Virus record (IMG/VR): IMGVR_UViG_3300046517_002404
Location: 1-27,038 of that record
Source: a virus
DNA: 27,038 nucleotides
Reading direction: 5' to 3' (one strand)
The notes below the pieces were generated by a model, which saw only the letters and a program-made list of their open reading frames with translations, was not told the origin of the DNA and searched no databases. Shown here in pieces: positions 8,618 to 16,124 of this stretch (the stretch's first letter is position 1; every line of letters starts with the position of its first letter). The position numbers and the translations under genes were made by a program.

Positions 8618-9018
8618 CCCTGCCCGGAACGGTGGTCATCAAGTCCACGTCAGACCTGACCCCCGACAAGATCCTCGGCTACGCCAAGGGCATCGTGGTC
8701 GCGATCGGCGGCGTGCTCACGATCATCAACGAGCAGGTCGTGCCCGACGACTGGGCCTACAAGGGATACCTGACCGCGGCCATCGCGATCTGCACCCTCA
8801 TCGGCGCCGTGCTGGTGCCGAACGCCGTGAAGCCCGTCGAGGTCCCGCCGCCGGCGATCAATGTCGAGCCCACTGCGGACCAAGCGCCGGTGATCCCAGC
8901 AGACGTACTGGAGGAGCCGCCGATGGTCGACCCGCTGCTCGGGGTGGCCGGGCCGCCGGTGGTCGTTGACGTGCCACTTCCCGATGACCCACCCGGAAAG
9001 CACGAGGCCAATGGCTAA
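8614..9018 (+). CDS. Holin-like two-TM phage membrane protein
   Basis: A 134-residue protein with two membrane helices (about 21-38 and 52-69) split by a short polar turn (NEQVVPDDWAYKG), followed by a long Pro/Val-rich acidic tail. This layout and the segment PDDW..KGYLTAAIAI resemble small actinophage holin-like membrane proteins. Holins make the inner membrane holes that release or activate lysins. No dedicated lysin gene is next to it; the nearest peptidoglycan hydrolase is at 10580-11698 on the other strand. The start overlaps the preceding stop (ATGA). The holin role is inferred from topology only. Confidence 0.6.
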   Translation: MTLPGTVVIKSTSDLTPDKILGYAKGIVVAIGGVLTIINEQVVPDDWAYKGYLTAAIAICTLIGAVLVPNAVKPVEVPPPAINVEPTADQAPVIPADVLEEPPMVDPLLGVAGPPVVVDVPLPDDPPGKHEANG

Positions 9019-9316
9019 GGTCCGTCACAACGGCGACCATGTGGGATTCCACTGCCCCGGCTGCGACGACTACCACCAGATCAGGACCGGCCCCAATGGC
9101 TGGACATGGAACAGGTCGCTCGACGCGCCGACATTCTCTCCGTCCCTGCTGGTCGAGTACCTCGCCCGCGACGACGCCCCGGACGAGGTAAAGGCCGCCC
9201 TTGCGCGGGGGCGGTGCCATTCGTTTGTGACCGATGGGCGCATTCAGTTCCTGTCCGACTGCGGGCATGCGCTCGCTGGGCAGACCGTTGACCTGCCGGA
9301 ATGGGTCGACTTCTAG
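9011..9316 (+). CDS. DUF6527 family protein
   Basis: A 101-residue protein matching DUF6527: GFHCPGCDDYHQI at the N-terminus, then GWTWNRSLDAPTFSPSLLV, then CHSFVTDGRIQFLSDCGHAL and a DLPEW end. The Cys/His positions (CPGC, CHSF, DCGH) suggest a metal site. These proteins are widespread in phages and have no known function. The ATG at 9011 overlaps the end of the holin-like gene by 8 bp. An upstream in-frame start would lie inside that gene and lacks the conserved sequence. Confidence 0.8.
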   Translation: MAKVRHNGDHVGFHCPGCDDYHQIRTGPNGWTWNRSLDAPTFSPSLLVEYLARDDAPDEVKAALARGRCHSFVTDGRIQFLSDCGHALAGQTVDLPEWVDF

Positions 9317-9343
9317 TTGACCGCGGCGGTATTGTCACCAACC
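9317..9343 (+). promoter_or_regulatory. Possible leaderless start signal
   Basis: TTGACC (9317-9322), TATTGT (9330-9335) and then 8 nt lead to the ATG at 9344. TATTGT fits the actinobacterial -10 form TAnnnT at the distance expected for a leaderless transcript, and no ribosome site is present. TTGACC is only 7 nt upstream of TATTGT, so it is not a normally spaced -35. Confidence 0.3.
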
Positions 9344-9526
9344 ATGCCGCCGACGTACGACCCATCGACTTGCCCTGCTCTGACGCGGGGCGAACCGCAC
9401 GGCCCGCATCCATACCGGTGGCTCGTTCATGACTCGACGGGCTCGCAGGAATGCCCCGGCTATGACGGATCCTCCACGATCTCGGCATCCACCACTTCGT
9501 CGTCCGTGGTCGCAGCGGAGGCGTAA
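9344..9526 (+). CDS. Hypothetical small protein with CPAL/HG-PH motif
   Basis: A 60-residue reading from the ATG at 9344; a TTG at 9317 would add nine residues. The first 37 residues look like a conserved phage protein (STCPALTRGEPHGPHPYRW, ECPGYDG) with Cys/His pairs. The last ~22 residues are low-complexity Ser/Ala/Thr and lie antisense to the end of the terminase small subunit gene, so the true 3' end overlaps that convergent gene by 67 bp. It has no ribosome site. Moderately uncertain. Confidence 0.45.
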   Translation: MPPTYDPSTCPALTRGEPHGPHPYRWLVHDSTGSQECPGYDGSSTISASTTSSSVVAAEA

Positions 9527-9849
9527 GTCGACTCGCGCAACTTGTCGAGCCTGGCCTGAATCCGCAGGGCGGATGATTCCTTGCCGTCGCCGATCCCCGC
9601 GGCCGGATTGAATTGCGGCGGCACGATCGGAACCGCGACGACGTCGGGACTACCGAAGCCAGCCATCTTCAACAGCCCGAGACTGGCCTGGACGCGAGTC
9701 GAGTCCTGCGGTGAGTGCCGAGCGATGTCCGTCAGGATGCCCACGATCTCCGGAGCCCCACCGGCCATCATTCGCCAAGCCGTCTGCAGGGCTGACGGGC
9801 CGCCGAAGGGGACTCCGTGCGCCGACTCGTCTGGCAGGGCCGCTGTCAT
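9460..9849 (-). CDS. Probable terminase small subunit
   Basis: A 129-residue protein with a helical core (ALQTAWRMMAGGAPEIVGIL, RVQASLGLLKMAGFGSPDVV) and an acidic C-terminus (DDEVVDAEIVEDPS). This matches the form of small terminase-like genes found ahead of TerL in actinophages, where they recognise pac or cos DNA. No clear helix-turn-helix was assigned, so the call rests on the helical repeat style and genomic place. It is separated from TerL by 1.2 kb of plus-strand genes. The start is the ATG at 9849, 14 bp after the Acb2-like stop. Confidence 0.6.
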   Translation of the reverse strand: MTAALPDESAHGVPFGGPSALQTAWRMMAGGAPEIVGILTDIARHSPQDSTRVQASLGLLKMAGFGSPDVVAVPIVPPQFNPAAGIGDGKESSALRIQARLDKLRESTYASAATTDDEVVDAEIVEDPS

Positions 9850-9863
9850 GGAGTCATGGTAGG

Positions 9864-10076
9864 TCAGGAATGGCGAGCAATGGAGGCATTGGCCTGCATG
9901 ACGACGTCGTCAAGCGCGGTGAACGCAAGGGACTTCTCTCGACTGTCCGGGCAGGCTTGGTCGAGAAACTTCGCCAGAACGAAGCATCGATCCCGGATTT
10001 CCTGATAGGCCAGCGTCTGGTCGTGGGTCGGCGGGTGATAGCTGAACCGATTGGCGAGTTCCTCTTCGCCGATCAT
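9864..10076 (-). CDS. Acb2-family anti-CBASS cyclic nucleotide sponge
   Basis: This 70-residue protein has the pattern of the small Acb2/DUF7681 phage family: an N-terminal ELANRFSYHPP, a central helix with QEIRDRC, and the strongly conserved CPDSREKSLAFTALDD (from Cys42) running into VVMQANASIAR. Family members form hexamers that bind cyclic di- and trinucleotides, so they soak up the signal of CBASS defence and prevent abortive cell death. Family identity is read from the motif, and activity in this copy is inferred. The ATG overlaps the stop of the upstream membrane gene (ATGA). It lies just ahead of the terminase small subunit candidate. Confidence 0.8.
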   Translation of the reverse strand: MIGEEELANRFSYHPPTHDQTLAYQEIRDRCFVLAKFLDQACPDSREKSLAFTALDDVVMQANASIARHS

Positions 10077-10417
10077 CTGGGCCTCCGTGCCTCTCGGATC
10101 AATGCCGCCGCGACCAACTCGGCTTGGCGTTCCATCTGGGCTCGGCCGGCGCGATCGACTTCGAGGCGCCGGTCGCGCCGGTCGAGGTCCGCCTCGACGC
10201 GCCGCTGCAGGTTGGTCGCCTCGCGGGCGTTGCCGTCCTGCTCGCGGACATGAAGGGCGAAGATCAGACTAACGACCTCCAGACCCAGCAGCGAGTACCC
10301 AATAATGGGGTGCTGGGCGATGAGGATCCAGGTGACGGAAACAAGGAACAGCGTTACCGTGAGTCGCCAGAACTTGAACATCGCGTAGATGATCAGGAAG
10401 GGACCGAGGAGCCACAT
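10073..10417 (-). CDS. Membrane protein with charged helical tail
   Basis: A 114-residue protein from the ATG at 10417 (MWLLGPFLIIYAMFKFWRL). Two or three membrane helices lie within residues 1-56, followed by a basic/acidic helical tail rich in Arg and Glu (DRRDRRLEVDRAGRAQMERQ) that could be a coiled coil. TTG codons lie 9 and 10 codons upstream but have no ribosome site. The ATG has a -10-like TATCTT 7 nt ahead, suggesting leaderless translation. It is the first gene of the phage block after the T4SS operon. No family was recognised. Confidence 0.6.
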   Translation of the reverse strand: MWLLGPFLIIYAMFKFWRLTVTLFLVSVTWILIAQHPIIGYSLLGLEVVSLIFALHVREQDGNAREATNLQRRVEADLDRRDRRLEVDRAGRAQMERQAELVAAALIREARRPR

Positions 10418-10586
10418 GCCCGAGAAGATACCATCGAGTGTCAACAAGGCGACAGGGCAAAAACCCGGCCCAACCCATCCGCCGACGGAAGATGAGCTGA
10501 GCCGGGCTGTTGCAGAACTACAGGCCGCCGGGATCTTCGGCCCGAACCCGACGACACGCGGACCACTGTGGATCGGGGACTACTGA
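10416..10586 (+). CDS. Small hypothetical protein opposite the phage-module start
   Basis: A 56-residue reading from the ATG at 10416 with a good ribosome site (GAGGAG, 4 nt spacer). It shares a CATG with the divergent start at 10417, so each start signal lies inside the other gene. The protein has a Pro/Lys-rich N-terminus and a helix-like TEDELSRAVAELQAAGIFG segment. Its stop overlaps the 3' end of the convergent hydrolase gene by 7 bp. It fills the only gap between the conjugation and phage blocks. No family was recognised. Confidence 0.5.
   Translation: MPEKIPSSVNKATGQKPGPTHPPTEDELSRAVAELQAAGIFGPNPTTRGPLWIGDY
10425..10430 (-). promoter_or_regulatory. Candidate -10 element for a leaderless transcript
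   Basis: On the minus strand TATCTT (TAnnnT form) is followed by 7 nt and then the ATG at 10417, the spacing expected when transcription starts on the start codon. No ribosome site precedes that ATG. A TTGACA (10444-10439) lies 8 nt upstream, too close for a standard -35. Confidence 0.35.
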
Positions 10587-11698
10587 ACCGCAGATGGAGC
10601 CCAGTGTCGATGGAGTGAGGCATCGAAGTCGGTCCGGGTCAGCTTGACGATATGGATCGGCACTCCGACTGTTGATGCTTCAAGTATGTAGCGCACTCCG
10701 TCGATCGTGCCCAGATAGATCGCGACGTGACCCTCGAAGCCGACGATGTCACCCGGCAACCCCTGCTCCCACGACACATCCTGGCCGGTGGCCCGCTGGA
10801 CGCCCGAGTTGGTGCCCGGACCTGAGTATCCGGCCGCGACAAGGACGTAGGCCGTCAGCCCCGAGCAGTCGAACCCGATCTCACTGCCGCAGGAATTGAG
10901 GGCACCCCCACCCCGGGAGCAACCGTTATCCGGTCCGCCACCGTCGGCTGGCGAACCACCCCAAACGTATGGCAATCCAAGCTGACTGAATCCCGCCGCC
11001 AGGCCCTTCGCCAGCCCAGCCGTCGGCGCTTGGATCACCTTGCCGCGCACAGCCTCCGCAACGAACTGGTTACTGGGGATGGTGACATTGACCCCATTGG
11101 CGACGACCGTGTTTCCCTGGGTGCAGGTCGCACCCGTGCTACCCAGGATCGAGGCGACGATCCGCAGGCTCACGTCAAGCTGATCCTTGTAGTTCTGGGC
11201 ATAGGGATGATGGACGCCGTCAAACTCAGACTGCTGGACCGTCTGCGCGGCGGTCGGGATGTCCATCTGCTGCCAGCCGGGGACGTCGATCAACCCCTTC
11301 TGCCCGCCCTTACCACCGGTAAAGAACATCGTGGCAGCCTTCTGGGGGTCCAGGCGGTCATTGGGAGAGTTCGGCGACCAGGCGAGGATCTGCTGGAACA
11401 ACCCCCGGCTGGAGGTCATGACACCGTTCTGAATGTCGCCGAACCCGACATTTATCAGGCCGGATTCCGTCTTGGCCACCACGACCCCGACCTCGGCGCC
11501 GCGCTGCCCGAGACCCAAACTCTCTGCGACATCGATGATCGCCTTTGCGTTGGCGTTCATCTCCGGCGAGATGGACTCGTCCGATCCAGATGTACTACAA
11601 GAGGATGCAGCCAGCGTGATCTGATCAGTCGGCCCGCATCCGGTGAGAACCAGCGCCACTGGCAGCGACGCGGCCACCAGCCAGCGGCGCCACCTCAT
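10580..11698 (-). CDS. Lipoprotein peptidoglycan hydrolase: lysozyme-like domain plus NlpC/P60
   Basis: A 372-residue two-domain cell-wall enzyme. A signal peptide with lipobox LTGC puts the lipid-bearing cysteine at residue 21. Residues ~45-190 form a lysozyme/transglycosylase-like domain (VVVAKTESGL with Glu78, then SSRGLFQQ). Residues ~235-372 form an NlpC/P60 endopeptidase (GLPYVWGG, FDCSGL with Cys278, FEGHVAIYLG with His324). Bifunctional enzymes of this form act in Gram-positive conjugation by opening the wall for the T4SS. The ATG at 11698 overlaps the ATPase stop (ATGA); the longer reading is antisense-like before the signal peptide. It is the last T4SS gene and directly precedes the phage block, so a lysis role cannot be excluded. 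Confidence 0.88.
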   Translation of the reverse strand: MRWRRWLVAASLPVALVLTGCGPTDQITLAASSCSTSGSDESISPEMNANAKAIIDVAESLGLGQRGAEVGVVVAKTESGLINVGFGDIQNGVMTSSRGLFQQILAWSPNSPNDRLDPQKAATMFFTGGKGGQKGLIDVPGWQQMDIPTAAQTVQQSEFDGVHHPYAQNYKDQLDVSLRIVASILGSTGATCTQGNTVVANGVNVTIPSNQFVAEAVRGKVIQAPTAGLAKGLAAGFSQLGLPYVWGGSPADGGGPDNGCSRGGGALNSCGSEIGFDCSGLTAYVLVAAGYSGPGTNSGVQRATGQDVSWEQGLPGDIVGFEGHVAIYLGTIDGVRYILEASTVGVPIHIVKLTRTDFDASLHRHWAPSAVQ

Positions 11699-13179
11699 GC
11701 CGAAACCCGCCGGTCCGACATTCGCCAATGCTGGTTGGTGTCGTGCAGTTTCAGGTCCAGCACGCACTGCGGGACTTTTAGCTCAAACGGAATCCCCGGC
11801 CGATTGCCGGCCTTGACCAGCGCGAACCCGCGCCCAGGGTGTCCTTTCGTGCCGTCCGTGTCATAGCCGGGCGGCGTGGTCAGGCCGGTGAGATATTCGC
11901 GCTCAGGTCCGGTGAGCTTGGTGGTCCGCTCGATGATGTCCAGATCGGATGGCTCCAGGCCGAACAGCACCTTGACGCCGGAGCGGCCGAAGAATCCCTC
12001 GGCCATCTTTCGATCCTCGCGGTTCGCAATGGTCTGCGGATCCGCGACAGAATGACTGCACAGGACCCGGACGACCCCCCACTGGCGGTCAAGCCGGGTG
12101 AGCGCGTTGTAACGCGAGGCGACGCCAGGAATCTGCAGGGCCAACTGCAGCTCGTCCTGGAGGATCGCGATCGGCCGATACGGCTCCAGCCCGGCATCGG
12201 ACAATGCGTGACCGATGCCGATCATGCCGAACCCGGCCGACCAAGACGCGACCATCACCGCGGCCCGCAGTTTCACGTCGTCCTCATCGATCTCGGACAC
12301 GTCGATGACCGCCGACCTGCCCCGGCGGATGCGGGTGGTGGTTTTTCCAGCAAGGATCGTGCCCAGGCCACCCCCGCTGACCCAGTCGACCAGAGTCCGT
12401 TCCAGATTCTCGGTAACCCGCTCGTAGACCGCGTCGTCACCGCGATCCAAAGCGGCGGCGCGGACCCGCTCGGGCCGCGCCCGCAGGATCCGCAGGAGAT
12501 CCTGGATGACTCCCTCACCCTTGATGGTGAGGTCCATCGTCTTGATCAGGGCGCGAAGGATGGAGCATTCCGCTTGGCTGGGCGCATGTCCCCACTCGAT
12601 CGCGAACATCGACTCCACGGCGGCCTGGCGGCGAGCCTTGGCACTTGCGAGCAGCTTGCTGGCCAGACCTGGCGACAACCGCCGTGCTGCCTCCTGCGCC
12701 TCGGTGATGTCCAGGACGTTGAGTCGATCACGGCCCGGTGCCAGATGTAACACCTGGCCGCCGAGCGCAGTGATGGTGGCGACGTACTCGCCTTTCAGGT
12801 CGGCCAGAACAAGGGTCGGGGTGCCGTACCCCTCCCATCCGATGATCCAGTGCCGGCATAGGGTTGACTTGCCGAGCCCGTTGAGCCCGGCGACGTACGC
12901 CGAGGCTGAGCTGATGAGCTTCGCCCGCTCGAACCATGCTTTAGGATCGCACTGCAGGATGCCGACCGAGTCCTTGATCGGCCCCAGCGGGATGCCGTAC
13001 CGACTGGTGCCGCCGCCTCGCACCCAGGGAGTAAAGCCGGCCAGGTCGGTCCCGGTCGCGCGAAACCAGTCCGGATCCTTCATGTACTTCCACGCGCCAC
13101 CCCCGAGCCCCTCGAAGCCCCGGTTGCCTGGTAGGACGAGGTCGCCCTTGCGGTGGCGCCGGGGGGTCCATGGACTCAC
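11695..13179 (-). CDS. VirB4/TraE-like conjugation ATPase
   Basis: A 494-residue ATPase with Walker A GLNGLGKST (98-106) and Walker B IAILQDE (337-343), plus downstream segments (RLDRQWGVVRVLCSH, LFGLEPSDLDII) found in VirB4/TraE-type secretion ATPases. These power pilus assembly and substrate transfer. It is shorter than typical VirB4 and lacks the usual long N-terminal region; the SCO6880-like protein two genes upstream may supply that part. The GTG at 13179 is chosen because it overlaps the preceding stop as GTGA; the longer reading upstream runs through another gene. Confidence 0.82.
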   Translation of the reverse strand: MSPWTPRRHRKGDLVLPGNRGFEGLGGGAWKYMKDPDWFRATGTDLAGFTPWVRGGGTSRYGIPLGPIKDSVGILQCDPKAWFERAKLISSASAYVAGLNGLGKSTLCRHWIIGWEGYGTPTLVLADLKGEYVATITALGGQVLHLAPGRDRLNVLDITEAQEAARRLSPGLASKLLASAKARRQAAVESMFAIEWGHAPSQAECSILRALIKTMDLTIKGEGVIQDLLRILRARPERVRAAALDRGDDAVYERVTENLERTLVDWVSGGGLGTILAGKTTTRIRRGRSAVIDVSEIDEDDVKLRAAVMVASWSAGFGMIGIGHALSDAGLEPYRPIAILQDELQLALQIPGVASRYNALTRLDRQWGVVRVLCSHSVADPQTIANREDRKMAEGFFGRSGVKVLFGLEPSDLDIIERTTKLTGPEREYLTGLTTPPGYDTDGTKGHPGRGFALVKAGNRPGIPFELKVPQCVLDLKLHDTNQHWRMSDRRVSA

Positions 13180-13454
13180 TGGTCCTGCCCGCCGAACTGG
13201 TCGGCCTCGATGATCGGGTTGGACTTCTGCCGTGGCTTGCGCATCGGTGCAACAGTCGCTTCGGCCGCGACATACGAGCAGCCAGGGCACTTGTGACCCT
13301 TCCCGGTCTCGGTCCAGCCACGCTCCAACGCGGCCTTGACGACCGCCTCCTGGTCGAACCCGCCCTCGGAGATGGCCGGGCAGTCGGGCTGGCGCAGGTT
13401 GGCCAGCTTGCCCTGGCAGTGGAGGTCGTAATACGGGGTGCTGACGAGCGACAT
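13176..13454 (-). CDS. Small protein with CPGC zinc-site motif
   Basis: A 92-residue protein from the ATG at 13454 (MSLVSTPYYDLHCQGKLANL), one base after the SCO6880-like stop. Cys/His residues in DLHCQG, QPDC and KCPGCSY suggest a metal-binding fold. A ribosome-like AAAGGCAGG lies just ahead. It sits between two core T4SS genes, so a transfer role is likely, but no function is recognised. Confidence 0.6.
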   Translation of the reverse strand: MSLVSTPYYDLHCQGKLANLRQPDCPAISEGGFDQEAVVKAALERGWTETGKGHKCPGCSYVAAEATVAPMRKPRQKSNPIIEADQFGGQDQ

Positions 13455-13455
13455 T

Positions 13456-15015
13456 TCAGCCTGCCTTTCGGACAGATGTGGGGACGAAAAGATGGGCACT
13501 GGAAGACAGGCCCAGGTAGCCGCAAGCCTGGGCAAATGCATACGCCTGGGCGCGGCGCATGACGCGGGTGTGTAGCTTCGCGGCTGGGGTCTGATGCTCG
13601 ATGCCGGACTTGGCCCGTTTCACGGCCTTGGCGGTACCGGCTTCGTCATCCTGCTCTAGGACGGTCGCCGTGATCAGGCAAGCGAAGTTCAGCAACCCCT
13701 TGCCCTGTGCCTCCGCCTTGCGGGTGCGTGCGGCGGCATCGGCGTCGGCGACCACTCGCTCGGACGGATCCTTACTGCCAGATCGCTTGCGCTGCTTGGC
13801 GGCTCGGTGATCAGCCTCGGCAATGAACCCAGACTTCGCCGGACTGATCGGCTTGTAGAGCCAGGTGATCCGCAGCGTGTGCACCGACATCGGCGGATCC
13901 TTGACCAGCGGTTTCATGACGCGGCTGGCCACCTGGGCGCCGATGAACCCTGTAGTGCCCCAAGTGATCGAGCGACCGTCGCCGTGCTCGTAGGAGTCCT
14001 TGGATTCCTCGGAACCCGCCGGCCCGGCCGACGACCAGAGGATGACCGGGGTACTCTCCCCGTTGGCGTGCAACTCCTGATAGAGAGCGCGGTCGCCTGG
14101 GTTGTATGCGCAGCGCACCACCCTGACCACGTCGTCGCCGGTCATCAAGGTCACCGGTCCCGCGCCCGTCGCAGGAATGGGCCGAAGCAGATCGGGGATG
14201 CGGGTCGCCAGCGACTCCCGCATCGCCGCCGCGCCACCGTCGGCCTTGACCTCGGCCGAGTCGGCATCGGACGGCGTCGAGAAGGTCATGGTGATGTACG
14301 ACTTACTCGTGGCACCGCCCTGGCCGGCGTACATCTTGACGCAGTCCTGCAGCATTTGCTGGGACAGTGCCGGCGCGCCCTTGTCCAGGTTCTTGTCGAT
14401 CTCCCGCTTGACGGCGGGATAGGCGTCGGGAGCGATCTCCATCGTGATCGCCAACTGCTCCAGGTCAGCCTCGTTTCCCAGCGACGCCTGCCACTCGGAG
14501 AACTTACTGTCCTGCTGGTCGGAAAAGATGGCATCCGCCAGGGCGGCGCCGTCTGGATTGGCCTGCATGTTCAGTACGTGATGGCCGACCTGCGGGTAGG
14601 TGATCAACGCATAGCTGTGCCCGAAAACATCTTCGGCCTGAGTGAGTGTCGACTTCGCACCCACTCCGGGCACCGGCCAGTCACCGATCTGCGTGATGTG
14701 TCCCGGGATGTAGAGATGCCCGCCCGAGAGTCGCTGCCGGAACCAGCCCCACCGCTCGACGGCCTCCTCCAACGGGCCATGGTGATGGTGGTCTTTCCAC
14801 AGCGCCAGGAGGAAGAAGAGGCCCGTGAGCGCGAAGATCCCCAGCCCAACTGGGCGACTGATGAACACGGAGAAGATGACACCGAAGATCAGTCCCACGG
14901 CAACAACGGCCGAGCCAAGCATCCCCAACGGCCCGAACCCTCGCGTTTTCGGCCGCCGAGGCGAGTTGTAAGGCAGTTCGGTGTCGGGTAGGGGCTGATT
15001 CAGGACAGCGGTCAT
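13456..15015 (-). CDS. SCO6880-like conjugative transfer membrane protein
   Basis: A 519-residue protein of the SCO6880 type found next to the VirB4-like ATPase in actinobacterial conjugative elements. Two membrane helices lie at about 28-52 and 56-73, followed by a soluble domain starting GPLEEAVERWGWFRQR with LYIPGHITQIGDWPVPG, and an Ala/Lys/Arg-rich late region. It is thought to be a T4SS inner-membrane or cytoplasmic-face component, PrgI/VirB3-like at the N-terminus; that role is family-level inference. The ATG at 15015 follows an AAAGG site held in a small inverted repeat. Confidence 0.75.
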   Translation of the reverse strand: MTAVLNQPLPDTELPYNSPRRPKTRGFGPLGMLGSAVVAVGLIFGVIFSVFISRPVGLGIFALTGLFFLLALWKDHHHHGPLEEAVERWGWFRQRLSGGHLYIPGHITQIGDWPVPGVGAKSTLTQAEDVFGHSYALITYPQVGHHVLNMQANPDGAALADAIFSDQQDSKFSEWQASLGNEADLEQLAITMEIAPDAYPAVKREIDKNLDKGAPALSQQMLQDCVKMYAGQGGATSKSYITMTFSTPSDADSAEVKADGGAAAMRESLATRIPDLLRPIPATGAGPVTLMTGDDVVRVVRCAYNPGDRALYQELHANGESTPVILWSSAGPAGSEESKDSYEHGDGRSITWGTTGFIGAQVASRVMKPLVKDPPMSVHTLRITWLYKPISPAKSGFIAEADHRAAKQRKRSGSKDPSERVVADADAAARTRKAEAQGKGLLNFACLITATVLEQDDEAGTAKAVKRAKSGIEHQTPAAKLHTRVMRRAQAYAFAQACGYLGLSSSAHLFVPTSVRKAG

Positions 15016-15017
15016 GA

Positions 15018-15033
15018 CGAAAGGTGCCTTTCG
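15018..15033 (-). promoter_or_regulatory. Inverted repeat covering the ribosome site of the SCO6880-like gene
   Basis: On the minus strand CGAAAGG and CCTTTCG are perfect inverted arms separated by 2 nt, ending 2 nt before the ATG at 15015. The left arm holds the AAAGG ribosome site. Folding with a 4-nt loop would hide it, so translation could be damped. Not proven. Confidence 0.4.
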
Positions 15034-15053
15034 GGTTGGAAATCAGGTGAGGA

Positions 15054-16124
15054 TCAGGCGGCGCGGCCGGTCGACTGCATGACGACATACGTGGTTGCGG
15101 CACCGGCCACAGCCGAGCCGACACCCTTGCCGCCAGCGGCGGGTGCAACAGCCGGCGAGACCAGACGCAGCGTTGCGGGCAGCGCGAAGATCGCCATGAG
15201 CATGACGGCGATGCCCCAAATGCACTGCAGGATGCCATTTCCCGCAAGGCTCGTGTCGGTGCCCATCAATCGAAACCCGGTCGCGTAGACGATGGCCGCA
15301 ACGAACGGGTAGATCGTCCAGGCGACCAGTGATCCGGCGGCCGTGCGTAGGGATTCCTTGCCGGTCTCAGTGTTGCTGACCGCCACGGACAGCAGAATGG
15401 TCCCGGTCCGCAGGATGATGATGCCGGCCCGGAAGATCATCACGCCGGCTTGACCAACGGCGACCAGGGCGCCGATAAGCAGCAGGATGAACAGGATAAT
15501 CGCCGAGGTGACCCCCTGACCGTTGGAAAACAGTGCGGCGAGGTTCTCTGCAAACTTCGTTCCAAGCGTTGATCTATCCAGGATCCAGGCTGCTGACTCA
15601 TGGATGATGACGAGCGTTGAGGCAATCACCGGCACGAGCAGGCCGGCGATCAGGAAGTACCGCACCAGCAGGGCGATGATGTCCCTGAACTCCCCGCCAC
15701 GGTTCTCGTACATGGCCCGGACGCAGCCGATGATCACGGCGGCCACCAGGAGTGCCCCGACGAACGGCGCCAAGCTGGACTGCAGGAACGAGACAGCATC
15801 AGAAGCGACACCCGTGTCCGCGTTCCCGACGTCGGGATCAGGCATGGACACCCAGAACGTCGCCATGGTCTTGGTGGTGTCGCCGACACCGTTCCTCATG
15901 TCATCGATGAACGGCTGAAACGAGCTACCCCAGACAGCCTGCCCCACAACGGTTGCCGGCGCGGGTGAGCAGCTCTGCGGGCCGCCGCCGTTGATGATGT
16001 CGTCAACAACTGCCCAGAGGAACGGTCGGTCGTTGCGGGCCTGCAGGCAGGCGTCGGTAGCCGGGTCCAGTCGTGCGACCGCAGCCATGAACGGAGTGAC
16101 GAAGTGCGTCACGGTGGCAAGCAT
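15054..16124 (-). CDS. TrbL/VirB6-like polytopic T4SS protein
   Basis: A 356-residue integral membrane protein. Hydrophobic helices lie at about 119-138, 149-174, 207-231, 236-250, 264-286 and 298-322, after a ~110-residue extracytoplasmic-looking N-terminal region with several cysteines. This topology and the place between the VirB8-like and SCO6880-like genes match TrbL/VirB6-like channel proteins. The ATG at 16124 overlaps the preceding stop by one base (TGATG). The C-terminal Gly/Ala-rich tail is typical of the family. Sequence identity is low in this group, so the call leans on topology and context. Confidence 0.75.
   Translation of the reverse strand: MLATVTHFVTPFMAAVARLDPATDACLQARNDRPFLWAVVDDIINGGGPQSCSPAPATVVGQAVWGSSFQPFIDDMRNGVGDTTKTMATFWVSMPDPDVGNADTGVASDAVSFLQSSLAPFVGALLVAAVIIGCVRAMYENRGGEFRDIIALLVRYFLIAGLLVPVIASTLVIIHESAAWILDRSTLGTKFAENLAALFSNGQGVTSAIILFILLLIGALVAVGQAGVMIFRAGIIILRTGTILLSVAVSNTETGKESLRTAAGSLVAWTIYPFVAAIVYATGFRLMGTDTSLAGNGILQCIWGIAVMLMAIFALPATLRLVSPAVAPAAGGKGVGSAVAGAATTYVVMQSTGRAA

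Noticed and set aside
11839-12750. Plus-strand open frame (303 codons) opposite the VirB4-like ATPase
   Set aside because: No motif in the product; the minus strand has Walker A and B motifs and overlapping neighbours.
13807-14991. Long plus-strand open frame (394 codons) opposite the SCO6880-like gene
   Set aside because: Its Arg/His/Gly-rich product has no motif and the minus strand encodes a recognisable T4SS protein with proper overlaps.
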